Part shown: one piece after another, positions 8,581 through 17,391 of the stretch
Layout: every line of letters starts with the position of its first letter
Position numbering within the stretch: position 1 is the stretch's first letter
From: Pseudomonadota bacterium
Lineage (GTDB): Bacteria > Pseudomonadota > Alphaproteobacteria > Rhizobiales > Xanthobacteraceae
Direction of reading: 5' to 3'
DNA: 64,000 nucleotides
Assembly: GCA_023404675.1 (NCBI GenBank)
Contig: JAEYAW010000031.1
Coordinates: 496,001-560,000, forward strand
The notes under the pieces: model-generated
Databases searched by the model: none
Told to the model about the DNA's origin: nothing
The model's input: only the letters and a program-made list of their open reading frames with translations
Program-made: the position numbers and the translations under genes

Positions 8581-9741
8581 ATGCTTCATCGTACGCTTGC
8601 GCTCGCCTGCACGTCAGCCATCGGCCTTGCGCTGGCAATTTCGTCCGCACAGGCTCAGACACTCAAACTTCCGGCGACCCTTGCCTTCACCGCCTACGAC
8701 ACCGGCACCTCCGGATTCAACATCGCGGTCGCCGTCGGCAAGATGCTGAAGGACAAGCACGGCACCGAGGTGCGCGTGCTGCCCGCGGGCAACGATGTCG
8801 CCCGGCTCGCGCCGCTGCGCGCGGGCCGCGCCGCGATGGCGTGGATGGGCACAGGCAGCTACTTCGCGCAGGAAGGCGTGTTCGAGTTCGGCGTCAAGGA
8901 GTGGGGCCCGCAGCCGATCCAGATGACGCTCTCGACCATCGACTGCAACGGCCTCTCGGTCGGCGTCGCGAAGGACACCGGCGTCAAGGAGTGGAAAGAC
9001 TTCAGGGGCAAACGGCTCGGCTTCGTGGTCGGCTCACCGGCGCTGAACCAGAACGCGCTCGCCATCATCGCCTATGCGGGCCTTACAAAGAAAGACGTGA
9101 AGATCGTCGAGTTCGCCAGCTATGGCGCAATGTGGAAGGGGCTCACCAACAACGAGACCGACGGCGCGTTCGGCTCGACGATCACGGGACCGGCGAAGGA
9201 AGTCGAGACATCGCCGCGCGGCATCGTGTGGCCGGAGCTGCCGCCCGGCGACAAGGCGGCATGGGATCGTGTCCGCGATGTGGGTGCGTTCTTCAATCCG
9301 CACGAGACCACGTGCGGCGCAGGGATCACCGCCGCCGCTCCGCTGAAGCTTGCGACCTACCCCTACCCGATCGCGACGGTTTACGGCTCGCAGGGCAACG
9401 ATCCGGTCTACGCCATCACCAAGGCGATGATCGAGGGCTATGACGCGTACAAGGATGGCGCACCCGGCGCCAAGGGGCTCGATGTCAAGCAACAGACCAA
9501 GAAGTGGGTGATCCCCTTCCATCCCGGCGCGGTCACTGCGCTCAAAGAGGCGGGTCAGTGGACGACCGAGGATGAAGCCCACAACAATGGCCTGATCAAG
9601 CGCCAGCAGGTGCTCGCCGCCGCGTGGGCCGACTACATCAAGACGCCCGCGCCAGATGAGGCCAGGCATCTCTCCGGCTGGATGGACGCGCGCAAGAGCG
9701 CGCTCGCCAAGGCAGGCATGCCGAACGGTTTCGAAGACTGA
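8581..9741 (+). CDS. TAXI-family TRAP transporter substrate-binding protein
   Basis: A 386-residue periplasmic binding protein of the TAXI (TRAP-associated extracytoplasmic immunogenic) family. The signal peptide is MLHRTLALACTSAIGLALAI with likely cleavage after AQA near residue 25. Family-like features are the early glycine-rich stretch TAYDTGTSGFNIAVAVGKML, the NDVARLAPLRAGRAAMAW segment, and GKRLGFVVGSPALNQNALAI. The ATG at 8581 is chosen over one 21 nt upstream because GGGAGGA precedes it and it begins the signal peptide. The fused TRAP permease is the next gene, so this is the capture subunit of a sodium- or proton-driven carboxylate importer. TAXI substrates are rarely known and none can be assigned here. 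Confidence 0.87.
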   Translation: MLHRTLALACTSAIGLALAISSAQAQTLKLPATLAFTAYDTGTSGFNIAVAVGKMLKDKHGTEVRVLPAGNDVARLAPLRAGRAAMAWMGTGSYFAQEGVFEFGVKEWGPQPIQMTLSTIDCNGLSVGVAKDTGVKEWKDFRGKRLGFVVGSPALNQNALAIIAYAGLTKKDVKIVEFASYGAMWKGLTNNETDGAFGSTITGPAKEVETSPRGIVWPELPPGDKAAWDRVRDVGAFFNPHETTCGAGITAAAPLKLATYPYPIATVYGSQGNDPVYAITKAMIEGYDAYKDGAPGAKGLDVKQQTKKWVIPFHPGAVTALKEAGQWTTEDEAHNNGLIKRQQVLAAAWADYIKTPAPDEARHLSGWMDARKSALAKAGMPNGFED

Positions 9742-9862
9742 TCGACATTCGCCGGGCACATCGAGGTCACCCAGTCCGCTCGTGATGAGCGGCCGGGCTG
9801 CCTCGGCGTCCCCGGCTCGCCTCGTCCTTCCCGTCCCTGTCAGAGCAGCGGCCTGAAACCTC

Positions 9863-12058
9863 ATGACATCTGCTTCGCTTCCCTCGACCAACGCACCCGC
9901 GCCGCCGCCCGATGTCGTGACCGACGACGGCGGGTTGCAGGAAGCCGAAGTCAGCCGCGTGCGCAAACTGACGGGAATCTGGCGCGCGGGCCTCCTCATC
10001 GCTACTGCCGCAACCATTCTGCTCTGCGTCAACCAGCAGTTCGGCCTGCGCTTCTTCGTCGGTTACACGCAGCTCAACACCGAATATTTCTATCTGCTGA
10101 TCGCGCTGATGCTGCCGTTCACGTTCCTGATCTTTCCGGGCACGCCGCGCGCGCCATTGGAACGCATTCCCTGGTACGACATCGTACTGTTCGCCGCGAC
10201 ATTCGTTGCCGCGATCTGGCTGATGATGAACATCCGCAAGGCCGCGCAATTCGGCTGGGAATACGACGGCGCACCGACCTCCGTGATCATCGGTGGCCTC
10301 GTGATGTGGATCGCGCTGATGGAGGCGCTTCGCCGCACCGGCGGATGGAGTCTCCTTCTCAGCGTGCTGCCCTTCACGCTGTATCCGCTGTTCGCGGGCG
10401 CAAGCTGGCTCGGACCGCTGCGCGGCAACCAGACCGACCTCGCCCAGACAACCGCCTATCACATGCTGTCGGGCGAAAGCCTGCTTGGCATTCCGATCCA
10501 GGCCTTCGCCGACACCGTGATCGGCTTTCTCGTGTTCGGCACCGCGCTGATGATGACGGGCGCAGGCAAATTCTTCATCCAGCTCGCCTTTGCCCTGTGC
10601 GGGACATTCCGCGGCGGAGCCGCAAAAGTCTGTATCTTCGCCAGCGGCCTGCTCGGCACCGTCGGCGGCAGCATCGTCTCGAACGTGCTCACCGCAGGCA
10701 CCATGACGATTCCGGTGATGAAGAAGACCGGCTTCACGCCCTCCTACTCCGGCGCCATCGAAGCGTGCGCCTCGACCGGCGCGGTGCTCGCCCCGCCGGT
10801 GCTGGGCGCGACCGCCTTCGTGATGGCCCAGTTCCTCAACGTCACCTATGCCGAAGTCGCCATCGCGGCGACCTTGCCGTCGTTCCTCTATTACTTCGGA
10901 CTGTTCGCGCAGGTGGACAGCTACGCGGCCCGGCGCAAGCTGGAGGGCATTCCGCGCGCCGAGCTGCCGAAGGTGACGGACGCGCTGAAAGAGGGCTGGT
11001 ATTACCTGTTCGTGATCGCACTGCTGGTGGTGATGCTGCTGCACTTCAAGCGCGAGAGTCATGCGCCGTTCTATGCCGCCGCCCTGCTGGTGATCCTGCA
11101 CCAGTGGTCCGGCCCGGCGAAATGGGCGCGGGGCAATACGGTCGTGCTCGGCGTCTCCATTCTGGCGACGCTCGCGATGATCTGGTTCGACGTGCCGAGC
11201 AGCGTGCTGTGGGGCATGTGCGTCCTCGCCGTGCTGAACGAATTTTTCCCCGGAAAGAACTGGGGCTTTGAGCGCTGGCTGCACTTCCTCGAAATGAACG
11301 GCCGCACCTTCGTCGAACTCGTCGCGATCCTTGCAGGCTGCGGCCTCCTGATCGGCGCGTTCTCGCTCACCGGAGTCGTATCCAGCCTCGCCAACGATCT
11401 GCTCAATATCGCCGGCGGCAACGTGTTCCTGCTGCTGTTCATGTGCGCGATCACCAGCCTGATCCTCGGTCTCGGACTGACGACCACGTCCTGCTACATC
11501 TTCCTCGCCATTCTCGTCGCGCCCGCACTGGAGAAGCTTGGACTGAACCGGATGGCGGTGCACATGTTCATCTTCTACTGGGGCATGCTGTCGTCGATCA
11601 CCCCGCCCGTCGCCATCGCCTCCTTCGCCGCGGCGGGCATCGCCGGCGCGCCGGCGATGAAGACCGGATGGGAAAGCATGTGGGTCGGCAGCATCATCTA
11701 TTTCATCCCGTTCTTCTTCGTGATGAATCCGGCACTGCTGCTGCAGGGCGAGGCGCCTTATCTGGCGGCCGCCGGCCTCGTCGCATTCGCCTGTGTCGGC
11801 ATCGTCTTCATCTGCGGCGGCATTCAGGGCTATCAGGCGTTCGTCGGCGATCTGCGCAAGACGGGATCGCTGGAATGGCCGCTGCGGGTTCTGCTGATCC
11901 TCGGCGGCATTGTTCTGGCGACGCCGGGCGGCGGCATCATGCCGCTCTCGCAAATGCAGATGATCGCGACCGCGCTCTGCATTCTGGTCCCGACCCTGCT
12001 GATGGCGCGCCTCCTGATCGGCCGCGCACGGACGGCGGAGGCGGAGGCCGCGCCGTGA
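9863..12058 (+). CDS. TRAP transporter permease, fused small and large subunits (4TM/12TM)
   Basis: A 731-residue membrane protein in which the DctQ-like four-helix subunit (about residues 35-170) is fused to the DctM-like 12-helix subunit (about 190-640), the usual arrangement for TAXI-TRAP systems. Family-like stretches include FGTALMMTGAGKFFIQLAFALCG, the GSIVSNVLTAGTMTIPVMKKTG loop, SACASTGAVLAPP-like EACASTGAVLAPPVLG, and LGLTTTSCYIFLAILVAPAL. It imports the TAXI-bound solute using an ion gradient. A gap of 121 nt from the binding-protein gene contains a stem CCGCTC/GAGCGG at 9776-9792, which could lower permease expression relative to binding protein. About 90 C-terminal residues form additional helices. 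Confidence 0.92.
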   Translation: MTSASLPSTNAPAPPPDVVTDDGGLQEAEVSRVRKLTGIWRAGLLIATAATILLCVNQQFGLRFFVGYTQLNTEYFYLLIALMLPFTFLIFPGTPRAPLERIPWYDIVLFAATFVAAIWLMMNIRKAAQFGWEYDGAPTSVIIGGLVMWIALMEALRRTGGWSLLLSVLPFTLYPLFAGASWLGPLRGNQTDLAQTTAYHMLSGESLLGIPIQAFADTVIGFLVFGTALMMTGAGKFFIQLAFALCGTFRGGAAKVCIFASGLLGTVGGSIVSNVLTAGTMTIPVMKKTGFTPSYSGAIEACASTGAVLAPPVLGATAFVMAQFLNVTYAEVAIAATLPSFLYYFGLFAQVDSYAARRKLEGIPRAELPKVTDALKEGWYYLFVIALLVVMLLHFKRESHAPFYAAALLVILHQWSGPAKWARGNTVVLGVSILATLAMIWFDVPSSVLWGMCVLAVLNEFFPGKNWGFERWLHFLEMNGRTFVELVAILAGCGLLIGAFSLTGVVSSLANDLLNIAGGNVFLLLFMCAITSLILGLGLTTTSCYIFLAILVAPALEKLGLNRMAVHMFIFYWGMLSSITPPVAIASFAAAGIAGAPAMKTGWESMWVGSIIYFIPFFFVMNPALLLQGEAPYLAAAGLVAFACVGIVFICGGIQGYQAFVGDLRKTGSLEWPLRVLLILGGIVLATPGGGIMPLSQMQMIATALCILVPTLLMARLLIGRARTAEAEAAP

Positions 12059-12121
12059 GGGGTTGCTGGAGGCGCGGCTTTTCCTGTAAGGGCGCTGCAA
12101 AACGCAAGGAGACAGCCCCTC

Positions 12122-12577
12122 GTGAATGCACCCGCGCCGAGCCGGTCCGAGCCCCGGATCGAAGACTATCCGTTCCGGCTCCCGGACAATGTCCGCTACG
12201 CCGACCTCGATCCCAACAACCACGTCAACAACGCGGTCTATTCCTCGTATTTCGAGACCTGCCGGGTGCTGCTGACACGCGATCAGACGCTGGGGCTGAC
12301 GCCTGCGGGATTGGGCTGGGTGCTGGCAGGCATCAACATCCACTTTCGCGCCGAGCTGCATTGGCCGGGGCAGATCGAACTGGGACTGGCGGTGGCGCGG
12401 CTCGGCCGCACCTCGGTGACGTTCGATCAGGTGGTGTTTTCGCAAGGCCGCTGCATCGCCTCGGCGGCGGCGACCACGGTGATGGTCGATCTCGCCAGCC
12501 GCAAGCCGGTGCCGCTGCCGGATCAGGTCCGGACCGGCATGGAGCGCTGGAAGCTCAAGGGTGCGGCACTCGGCTGA
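12122..12577 (+). CDS. Acyl-CoA thioesterase, hotdog fold (4HBT/FadM type)
   Basis: A 151-residue single-hotdog thioesterase. The N-terminal motif YADLDPNNHVNNAVYSSYFE (about 26-45) is the YbgC/FadM-type active-site region, with the catalytic Asp in DPNNHVNN. The start is GTG at 12122, supported by AAGGAG about 10 nt upstream; the only nearby ATG is out of frame. It hydrolyses acyl-CoA thioesters in the cytoplasm; chain length is unknown. It lies 63 nt after the TRAP permease on the same strand and converges on the ferredoxin gene. Co-transcription with the TRAP genes is possible but proves no shared pathway. Confidence 0.87.
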   Translation: MNAPAPSRSEPRIEDYPFRLPDNVRYADLDPNNHVNNAVYSSYFETCRVLLTRDQTLGLTPAGLGWVLAGINIHFRAELHWPGQIELGLAVARLGRTSVTFDQVVFSQGRCIASAAATTVMVDLASRKPVPLPDQVRTGMERWKLKGAALG

Positions 12578-12616
12578 GCGCCAGCGCGGAAACAGGAACG
12601 GGAGACTGTCGGATCG

Positions 12617-12937
12617 TTACGCCTGACGCTCCGGCGTCGAGACGACCAGTCCGTCGAGCTCGGGCGTGATCTTGATCTGACACGACAGGCGCGAGTTGGG
12701 CTTGATGTCCACGCCGAAGTCCAGCATGTCCTCTTCCATCGGCGTCGGACCGCCCACCTTGTCCCACCAGGCTTCATCGACATAGACATGGCAGGTGGCG
12801 CACGCGCAGGCGCCGCCGCACTCCGCCTCGATCCCCGGAACAGAATTGCGGATGGCCGCCTCCATAACGGTCGCACCGGGCTCGCTCTCAACGGTGCGCT
12901 TCACGCCCTGGTGGTCGATGAAATTGATCTGAACCAT
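12617..12937 (-). CDS. [2Fe-2S] ferredoxin, adrenodoxin/putidaredoxin type
   Basis: A 106-residue plant/vertebrate-type [2Fe-2S] ferredoxin. The cluster cysteines are C40, C46, C49 (C-x5-C-x2-C in ECGGACACATCHVYV) and C86 (RLSCQI); C44 is extra. The spacing and the CATCHVYV stretch place it with adrenodoxin- and putidaredoxin-like electron carriers, which serve P450s, ring hydroxylases or other oxygenases. No reductase or oxygenase lies beside it, so its partner is encoded elsewhere. The ATG at 12937 is followed directly by the MVQINFID beta strand typical of the family. It is transcribed in the same direction as the large RCC1/Ig gene, 223 nt downstream of it, and probably from its own promoter. 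Confidence 0.93.
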   Translation of the reverse strand: MVQINFIDHQGVKRTVESEPGATVMEAAIRNSVPGIEAECGGACACATCHVYVDEAWWDKVGGPTPMEEDMLDFGVDIKPNSRLSCQIKITPELDGLVVSTPERQA

Positions 12938-13160
12938 GATGTCTCACAGCGGCTGAACATGGAAACCAGCCCTGCGGCTTCCTCTGTTCGGGGCAGCCTG
13001 GCCCCCAATGGATGGTCGTCCGGACCTGATCGCAGCCCCCGATACAGGGAGAACGAAGCCGACTGCTTCGCGTCAGGATCTTGTCCGGTGCCGCTGTCCT
13101 ATAACCATTCTATCCTGCGGGCAACACCGTGCGCATACACGTGTGCATGCCGGTTCATCC

Positions 13161-16100
13161 CTATTGGGCGAGAACCGCGACACTGGTCGCCCCCCGCACG
13201 ACGCCATCGAGCGTACGAAGACGCAGAAACAGCCGGCTGTTCGCCGGATCGAACGGCACGGGGCCGGTCGACCGGACGAAGACCGTGAACGTGCCGGTCT
13301 CGTTCGCCGCGAACGTCGTCGTCACGCTGTCCGCCGGCTCGGCCGGATTGACGCAGGCGCCGGTCGCCGGATCGGTGCGGCAGAGCGACAGCACGAGCGG
13401 CAGATTCTTACCGTTGTCGTCCACGCTCGCCACGATGGTATCGCCGGAGCCGATGTTGATCGCCGCCGCCGCGAAGAAGCCGCTGCCGCCCGCAGCCATC
13501 CGAACCACGCCGTCATTGCTGGGCGTCGCGCCGATCGCGACCAGATCCGGCGTCGGCACGGCGGCCGCCGACAGGCTGAGCGTGTTCAGCCCCGCCACGC
13601 TCGGCGCGGGATTGGCGTTGGTGCAGGCGAACGTGATGGCGACATCCGCCGAATCCAGAAGCACGGTCGGGGCGATGCCGAAGTAGAAGCTCTGCACACC
13701 GCCTGCCGGAATATCGACCAGCGTGTTCGGCGTGCCGACCGGCACGTTCGCGGCGTCTGTGGTCTGGAAAATGAAGGTCGCCGGGAAACCGAACGGCAGA
13801 TAGAGACCGCAACCGGTGGCGGCCGCAGCGCCGGTGTTGATCAGCGTCGCATAAGCGGTCGCGGCCGTGTTGATCACCACGGAGCGCGAGGTCGGCAGCA
13901 CCGCCGAGGCGAGCGTCGGCGCATCCGTGGTCTGCGACCAGTTCAGCAGATAATTGCCGGTCGCGCTTCCCGCGCCATCGACCGCGACGTGATAGGTCGT
14001 GCCCTGCACGGCGTTGAATGCGACGCGGCTCTGCAGGTTGTTCGGCGCGATGTTGTCGCTGGCGGCGACCTGCGTCAGCCCGCCCACGCTGCCGCCGGTG
14101 TAGACGGCCAGCGTGGTGTCGAAGTTCGAGCCGGTGGTGTCGAAGGTGACCGGGCCGGAGATCGGAGCGGTCCATGCGCACCAGACCGAGTTCAGCGGCG
14201 CAGCCGTTCCGGCATGGTTGGGCTCGCCGCCCTCGCCGGTCGCGCCGACGGTCGAGCCCGCTGCCGTGCCACTTGCCATGGAGGACGCCGCCGTGCCGCT
14301 GAAGCTGTCTCCACATCCCATCAGAACCGTGTGCGCCACCGTCGCCGACGATGCCGGATACGTCCCGTCGCCGCTGTAGTCGGCGGATATTGCGCGTACC
14401 CAGCCGCCAAGGGAGGATGTCGTCAGTGTCGCCACGCCGCCGGACAGCGACGCGGTGCCGAGCGTCGTTGTGCCATCGCGGAACGTCACGCTGCCTGTCG
14501 GCCCTGCGCCGGATCCGCTCACCGTCGCGGTCAGGGTGACGGGCTGAGCCATTGCGCTCGGATTGGGCGAAGACGACAGGCCGACATAGGCCACAGGCGT
14601 GCTGACGGTCTGGCCTCCCGAGAGCACGCCGCTGCTCGCCTGGAAATTGATGTTGCCACCGTAGCTCACGGCGATCTCGTGATGCCCGGCCGCAAGCGCG
14701 GAGGTGGAGAAGTAAGTCGTGCCGCCCGCCGTCACGCCGGCCGAGCCCAGTGTCGTACCGCTGGTGGTGTCCGTGAAGGTGACAGTCCCCGTCATGCCGG
14801 TGGCGCTGGACGACACCGTCACGTTGAAGGTGACATAACTGCCGTAGACCGACGGATTGGGCGAGGACGTCACTGCGATCGAGGTGGCCGCCGGATTGAT
14901 CGTGTGCGCCAGCAGCACCGGATTGACCTCAGCGTAATCCTGCGTCCCCTCATACGTCGCCGAGATCGAATGCAGGCCACCGGCCAGTCCGTTCGCGGTG
15001 AAACTCGCCACGCCGCCCGACAATGCAACGATGCCCAGCGTGGCGGTGCCGTCGCGGAACAGGACGTTGCCCGTTGGCGTGCCTGCGGCCGACGACACGG
15101 TGGCGGTGAACGTCACGCTCTGGCCGAAGGTCGTGGCGGGCGCCGGAGCGGTGAGCGTCACGGTCGTCGCGGCGCGCTCGATCACCTGCGTGAACGAACC
15201 GCTGCTCGGATCGTTGGCACTGTCGCCGCTGTAGCTCGCGGAGATCACATGGCTGCCGCCGTGAAGCGCCGGGATTTCGAGCGTGGCATAACCGAACGAC
15301 GCCGTCGTCACGGGCGAGTAACTCTCCATCGTCGTCCCGTCGCCGAGTTCGCCGTTGTCGTTGCTGCCCCAGCACTGAACCGGCGAGCCCGTCTCATCGA
15401 GAATGGCGCAAGTGTGATAAGTGCCCGCCGAGATCGCGACCGCACCATTCTCGCCAAGCTTGTAGGGCGTGATCGGCTGCGCAGAGCCGTAGTTGGTCCC
15501 ATCCCCGAGCTGCCCGTTCGAGTTCGAGCCCCAGCACGTGGTGTCGCCGTTCGGCATGACCGCGCAGGTGTGGCGATCGCCGGCGGAGATCGACCTCAGG
15601 TTTGTAAGTTCTTGCCAGTTATAGCTGTGCGTCTGGGGATCGGCGAGATAGATCCAGACCCCCTGCGGGGTTGTCCGATCGTAATACGTGCCATCACCGA
15701 TCGCGCCATAGCTGCCGGAGCCCCAGCAGTTCGCGTAACTTGTCTCGTTCTCTGGAATAAATTCCAGCGCGCAGGTGTGAAACCAGCCGACCGAGAACTG
15801 CCGGGCATGAGTCAGTCCAACAACCTGCGTCGGCAGCAGGCTGTCCACGATCGTCCCGTTTCCAAGCTGGCCGTAATCATTGGCGCCCCAGCACCGGAGC
15901 GCGCCGTCGCCGATCCCCGCGCAGGTATGTTCGGCGCCTGCCTGAATATCAACGCCATAGGGCGCGAGAAGAGACAGGCCGCTGACCCGCGCAGGCCGCA
16001 GCCGGTCGTCCGTCGTCCCGTCGCCGAGCTGGCCGCGGTTGTTCCGTCCCCAGCATACGATGCTGGCGTCGTTCAACAGCGCGCAGGAGTGAAACTCGCC

Positions 16101-16757
16101 GGCAGCCACCGCGATGGCACGGGCTTCCAGACCCGGCACCGTGATCGCGGTCGGGCTGTCGACCGTCGAACCGTTGCCGAGCTGGCCATAATAGTTGTTG
16201 CCCCAGCACTTCACCGACCAGCCGCCGCCCGCGGTCGTCTGATAGTCGTCGAGCGCGCAGGTGTGATAACCGCCTGCCGACACGCTGAAGGCGCGCTTGA
16301 TTCCGGCGACGTGAACCGGCGTGGAGCGATCCTGTGTGGTTCCATCACCCAGCTGGCCATACGTGTTCTGCCCCCAGCAGGCGATCCCCTCGCTGCCCGA
16401 ATACCCCTCAATGAAACAGGAATAGTGCGCCCGCACCGAGAGCCCGGTCGCGTAACGCGGCAGGACGGTCGCGTCGCCGAGCGGCGTGTTCGTCGTCGTG
16501 TCGGTGAATGTCACGGTTCCCGACGGCGTGGCGCCGCCCGAAGCGGTCTGCGCCACCGTCGCCGAGAGCGTGAGCGCCTGCCCGAAGGGCGCGGGGTTCT
16601 GCGACGATGACGGTCCGGTGGTCGTTGGAGCGAGCAGAGCGGACGCGCCGCCCGACGAAACACTCAGACCCACGATGCCAAGACCGGCCGCGACCGTGAC
16701 AGCCGCATCGAAAAACACCTGCCGCGCCGATGCGCGAGCCTTTCGGGCCCCAATCAA
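13161..16757 (-). CDS. Large exported protein: Ig-like domains with an inserted RCC1 seven-blade propeller
   Basis: About 1198 residues. A basic N-terminus and a hydrophobic stretch (residues about 14-36) look like a signal peptide or anchor. Next comes the first half of a Big_3-type Ig domain (TVTFTDTT, about 45-100). Seven RCC1-like repeats follow (about 105-475), each with a variant of SAGxxHTCA and CWGxNxxGQLGDG. Then comes text that reads as the missing second half of that Ig domain (GGSHVISASYSGD, about 485-505), three further intact Ig domains (to about 800), a beta domain with NFDTTLAVYTGG, and two C-terminal beta modules. I see no catalytic motif and no autotransporter barrel. The start is uncertain: TTG at 16757 has GCGGAG upstream, and GTG at 16775 would add six residues. 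It is probably a secreted or surface binding protein; ligand unknown. Confidence 0.85.
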   Translation of the reverse strand: MIGARKARASARQVFFDAAVTVAAGLGIVGLSVSSGGASALLAPTTTGPSSSQNPAPFGQALTLSATVAQTASGGATPSGTVTFTDTTTNTPLGDATVLPRYATGLSVRAHYSCFIEGYSGSEGIACWGQNTYGQLGDGTTQDRSTPVHVAGIKRAFSVSAGGYHTCALDDYQTTAGGGWSVKCWGNNYYGQLGNGSTVDSPTAITVPGLEARAIAVAAGEFHSCALLNDASIVCWGRNNRGQLGDGTTDDRLRPARVSGLSLLAPYGVDIQAGAEHTCAGIGDGALRCWGANDYGQLGNGTIVDSLLPTQVVGLTHARQFSVGWFHTCALEFIPENETSYANCWGSGSYGAIGDGTYYDRTTPQGVWIYLADPQTHSYNWQELTNLRSISAGDRHTCAVMPNGDTTCWGSNSNGQLGDGTNYGSAQPITPYKLGENGAVAISAGTYHTCAILDETGSPVQCWGSNDNGELGDGTTMESYSPVTTASFGYATLEIPALHGGSHVISASYSGDSANDPSSGSFTQVIERAATTVTLTAPAPATTFGQSVTFTATVSSAAGTPTGNVLFRDGTATLGIVALSGGVASFTANGLAGGLHSISATYEGTQDYAEVNPVLLAHTINPAATSIAVTSSPNPSVYGSYVTFNVTVSSSATGMTGTVTFTDTTSGTTLGSAGVTAGGTTYFSTSALAAGHHEIAVSYGGNINFQASSGVLSGGQTVSTPVAYVGLSSSPNPSAMAQPVTLTATVSGSGAGPTGSVTFRDGTTTLGTASLSGGVATLTTSSLGGWVRAISADYSGDGTYPASSATVAHTVLMGCGDSFSGTAASSMASGTAAGSTVGATGEGGEPNHAGTAAPLNSVWCAWTAPISGPVTFDTTGSNFDTTLAVYTGGSVGGLTQVAASDNIAPNNLQSRVAFNAVQGTTYHVAVDGAGSATGNYLLNWSQTTDAPTLASAVLPTSRSVVINTAATAYATLINTGAAAATGCGLYLPFGFPATFIFQTTDAANVPVGTPNTLVDIPAGGVQSFYFGIAPTVLLDSADVAITFACTNANPAPSVAGLNTLSLSAAAVPTPDLVAIGATPSNDGVVRMAAGGSGFFAAAAINIGSGDTIVASVDDNGKNLPLVLSLCRTDPATGACVNPAEPADSVTTTFAANETGTFTVFVRSTGPVPFDPANSRLFLRLRTLDGVVRGATSVAVLAQ

Positions 16758-16928
16758 TGCAAAAACTCCGCACACCTAAAATAAAATTGGTCCGCCCCTT
16801 GGTTGCGTGGCAGCCGAGGGCAGTTCATGCCGGCGAGAATGTCGGAGTGTTGCCAAATTGTAAATGAGACGGCAGGTCACCTCGCGCACGACTGGCACGG
16901 ACGGTTGCCCGTGAGCCACAGCGACAAA

Positions 16929-16954
16929 ATGCGCCGCGGCGAGTGGCGGCGCAT
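16929..16954 (-). terminator. Rho-independent terminator of the HPt gene
   Basis: A perfect 9-bp stem, ATGCGCCGC (16929-16937) with GCGGCGCAT (16946-16954) and an 8-nt loop, lies 9 nt past the HPt stop. On the minus strand it is followed by TTTTG. It should separate the HPt gene from the large RCC1/Ig gene downstream. Confidence 0.7.
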
Positions 16955-16962
16955 GGACAGCA

Positions 16963-17391
16963 TCAAGCGGGTGGCTGCCCGTCCGGACCGGTCAGCGCTC
17001 TGATCGCCGCCTGAACCTCGGACACCGCTCGCGCGAGTTCGCCAAGTTCCCCCGCGCTGATTGCATCATCTGTTCCACCCGCGATGCGGGTTTCAATATC
17101 CTCGGCAAGCCGCGCGAGCCGCCACGCGCCGACCGCCCACGCCGAGCCTTTCAGGGTGTGAAGTATCGGCGCAGCCTCGCCGGACCGCGCCGCCAGCTGG
17201 TCCAACAGCGTGCGGACCTGCCCGGCAAACAGCGTAAGCACCTCATGCTGGAGCACGGCGTCGCCGAAAGTTGCCGCTTCGAGCTGGCCACGGCCGAGCA
17301 CCGCCGGCTCCGAACCGGCCGGAGCAGACAGGATATGATGTCGGCCGCCAGACAAAAGCTCCTCCGAAGTCTCCTTAAAGGAGGCAATCAC
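16963..17391 (-). CDS. Orphan HPt (histidine phosphotransfer) domain protein
   Basis: About 142 residues with a single HPt four-helix domain in the C-terminal two thirds. The phospho-acceptor is His78 in the motif ILHTLKGSAWAVGAWRLA, which matches the HPt HxLKGxA pattern. It should relay phosphate between a hybrid histidine kinase and a response regulator in the cytoplasm; neither is nearby. The reading frame stays open far upstream, antisense to the next gene, so the start must be chosen. GTG at 17391 is used here; TTG at 17355, close behind GGAGGAG, would give 130 residues. It is transcribed divergently from the giant polar-growth-type gene, with TTAA boxes between them. The domain call is firm, the start is not. 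Confidence 0.78.
   Translation of the reverse strand: MIASFKETSEELLSGGRHHILSAPAGSEPAVLGRGQLEAATFGDAVLQHEVLTLFAGQVRTLLDQLAARSGEAAPILHTLKGSAWAVGAWRLARLAEDIETRIAGGTDDAISAGELGELARAVSEVQAAIRALTGPDGQPPA

Noticed and set aside
9767..12445. An 892-codon open frame on the minus strand
   Set aside because: It shadows the TRAP permease and thioesterase genes, and its composition is typical of antisense frames.
13099..13124. Sigma-70 promoter for the ferredoxin gene (TTGCCC...TATAGG, minus strand)
   Set aside because: The spacer is only 14 nt, too short for a working promoter.
13008..16610. A 1200-codon open frame on the plus strand
   Set aside because: It is antisense to the RCC1/Ig gene, is rich in Arg/His/Gly and has no recognisable domain. 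The opposite frame has clear repeats.
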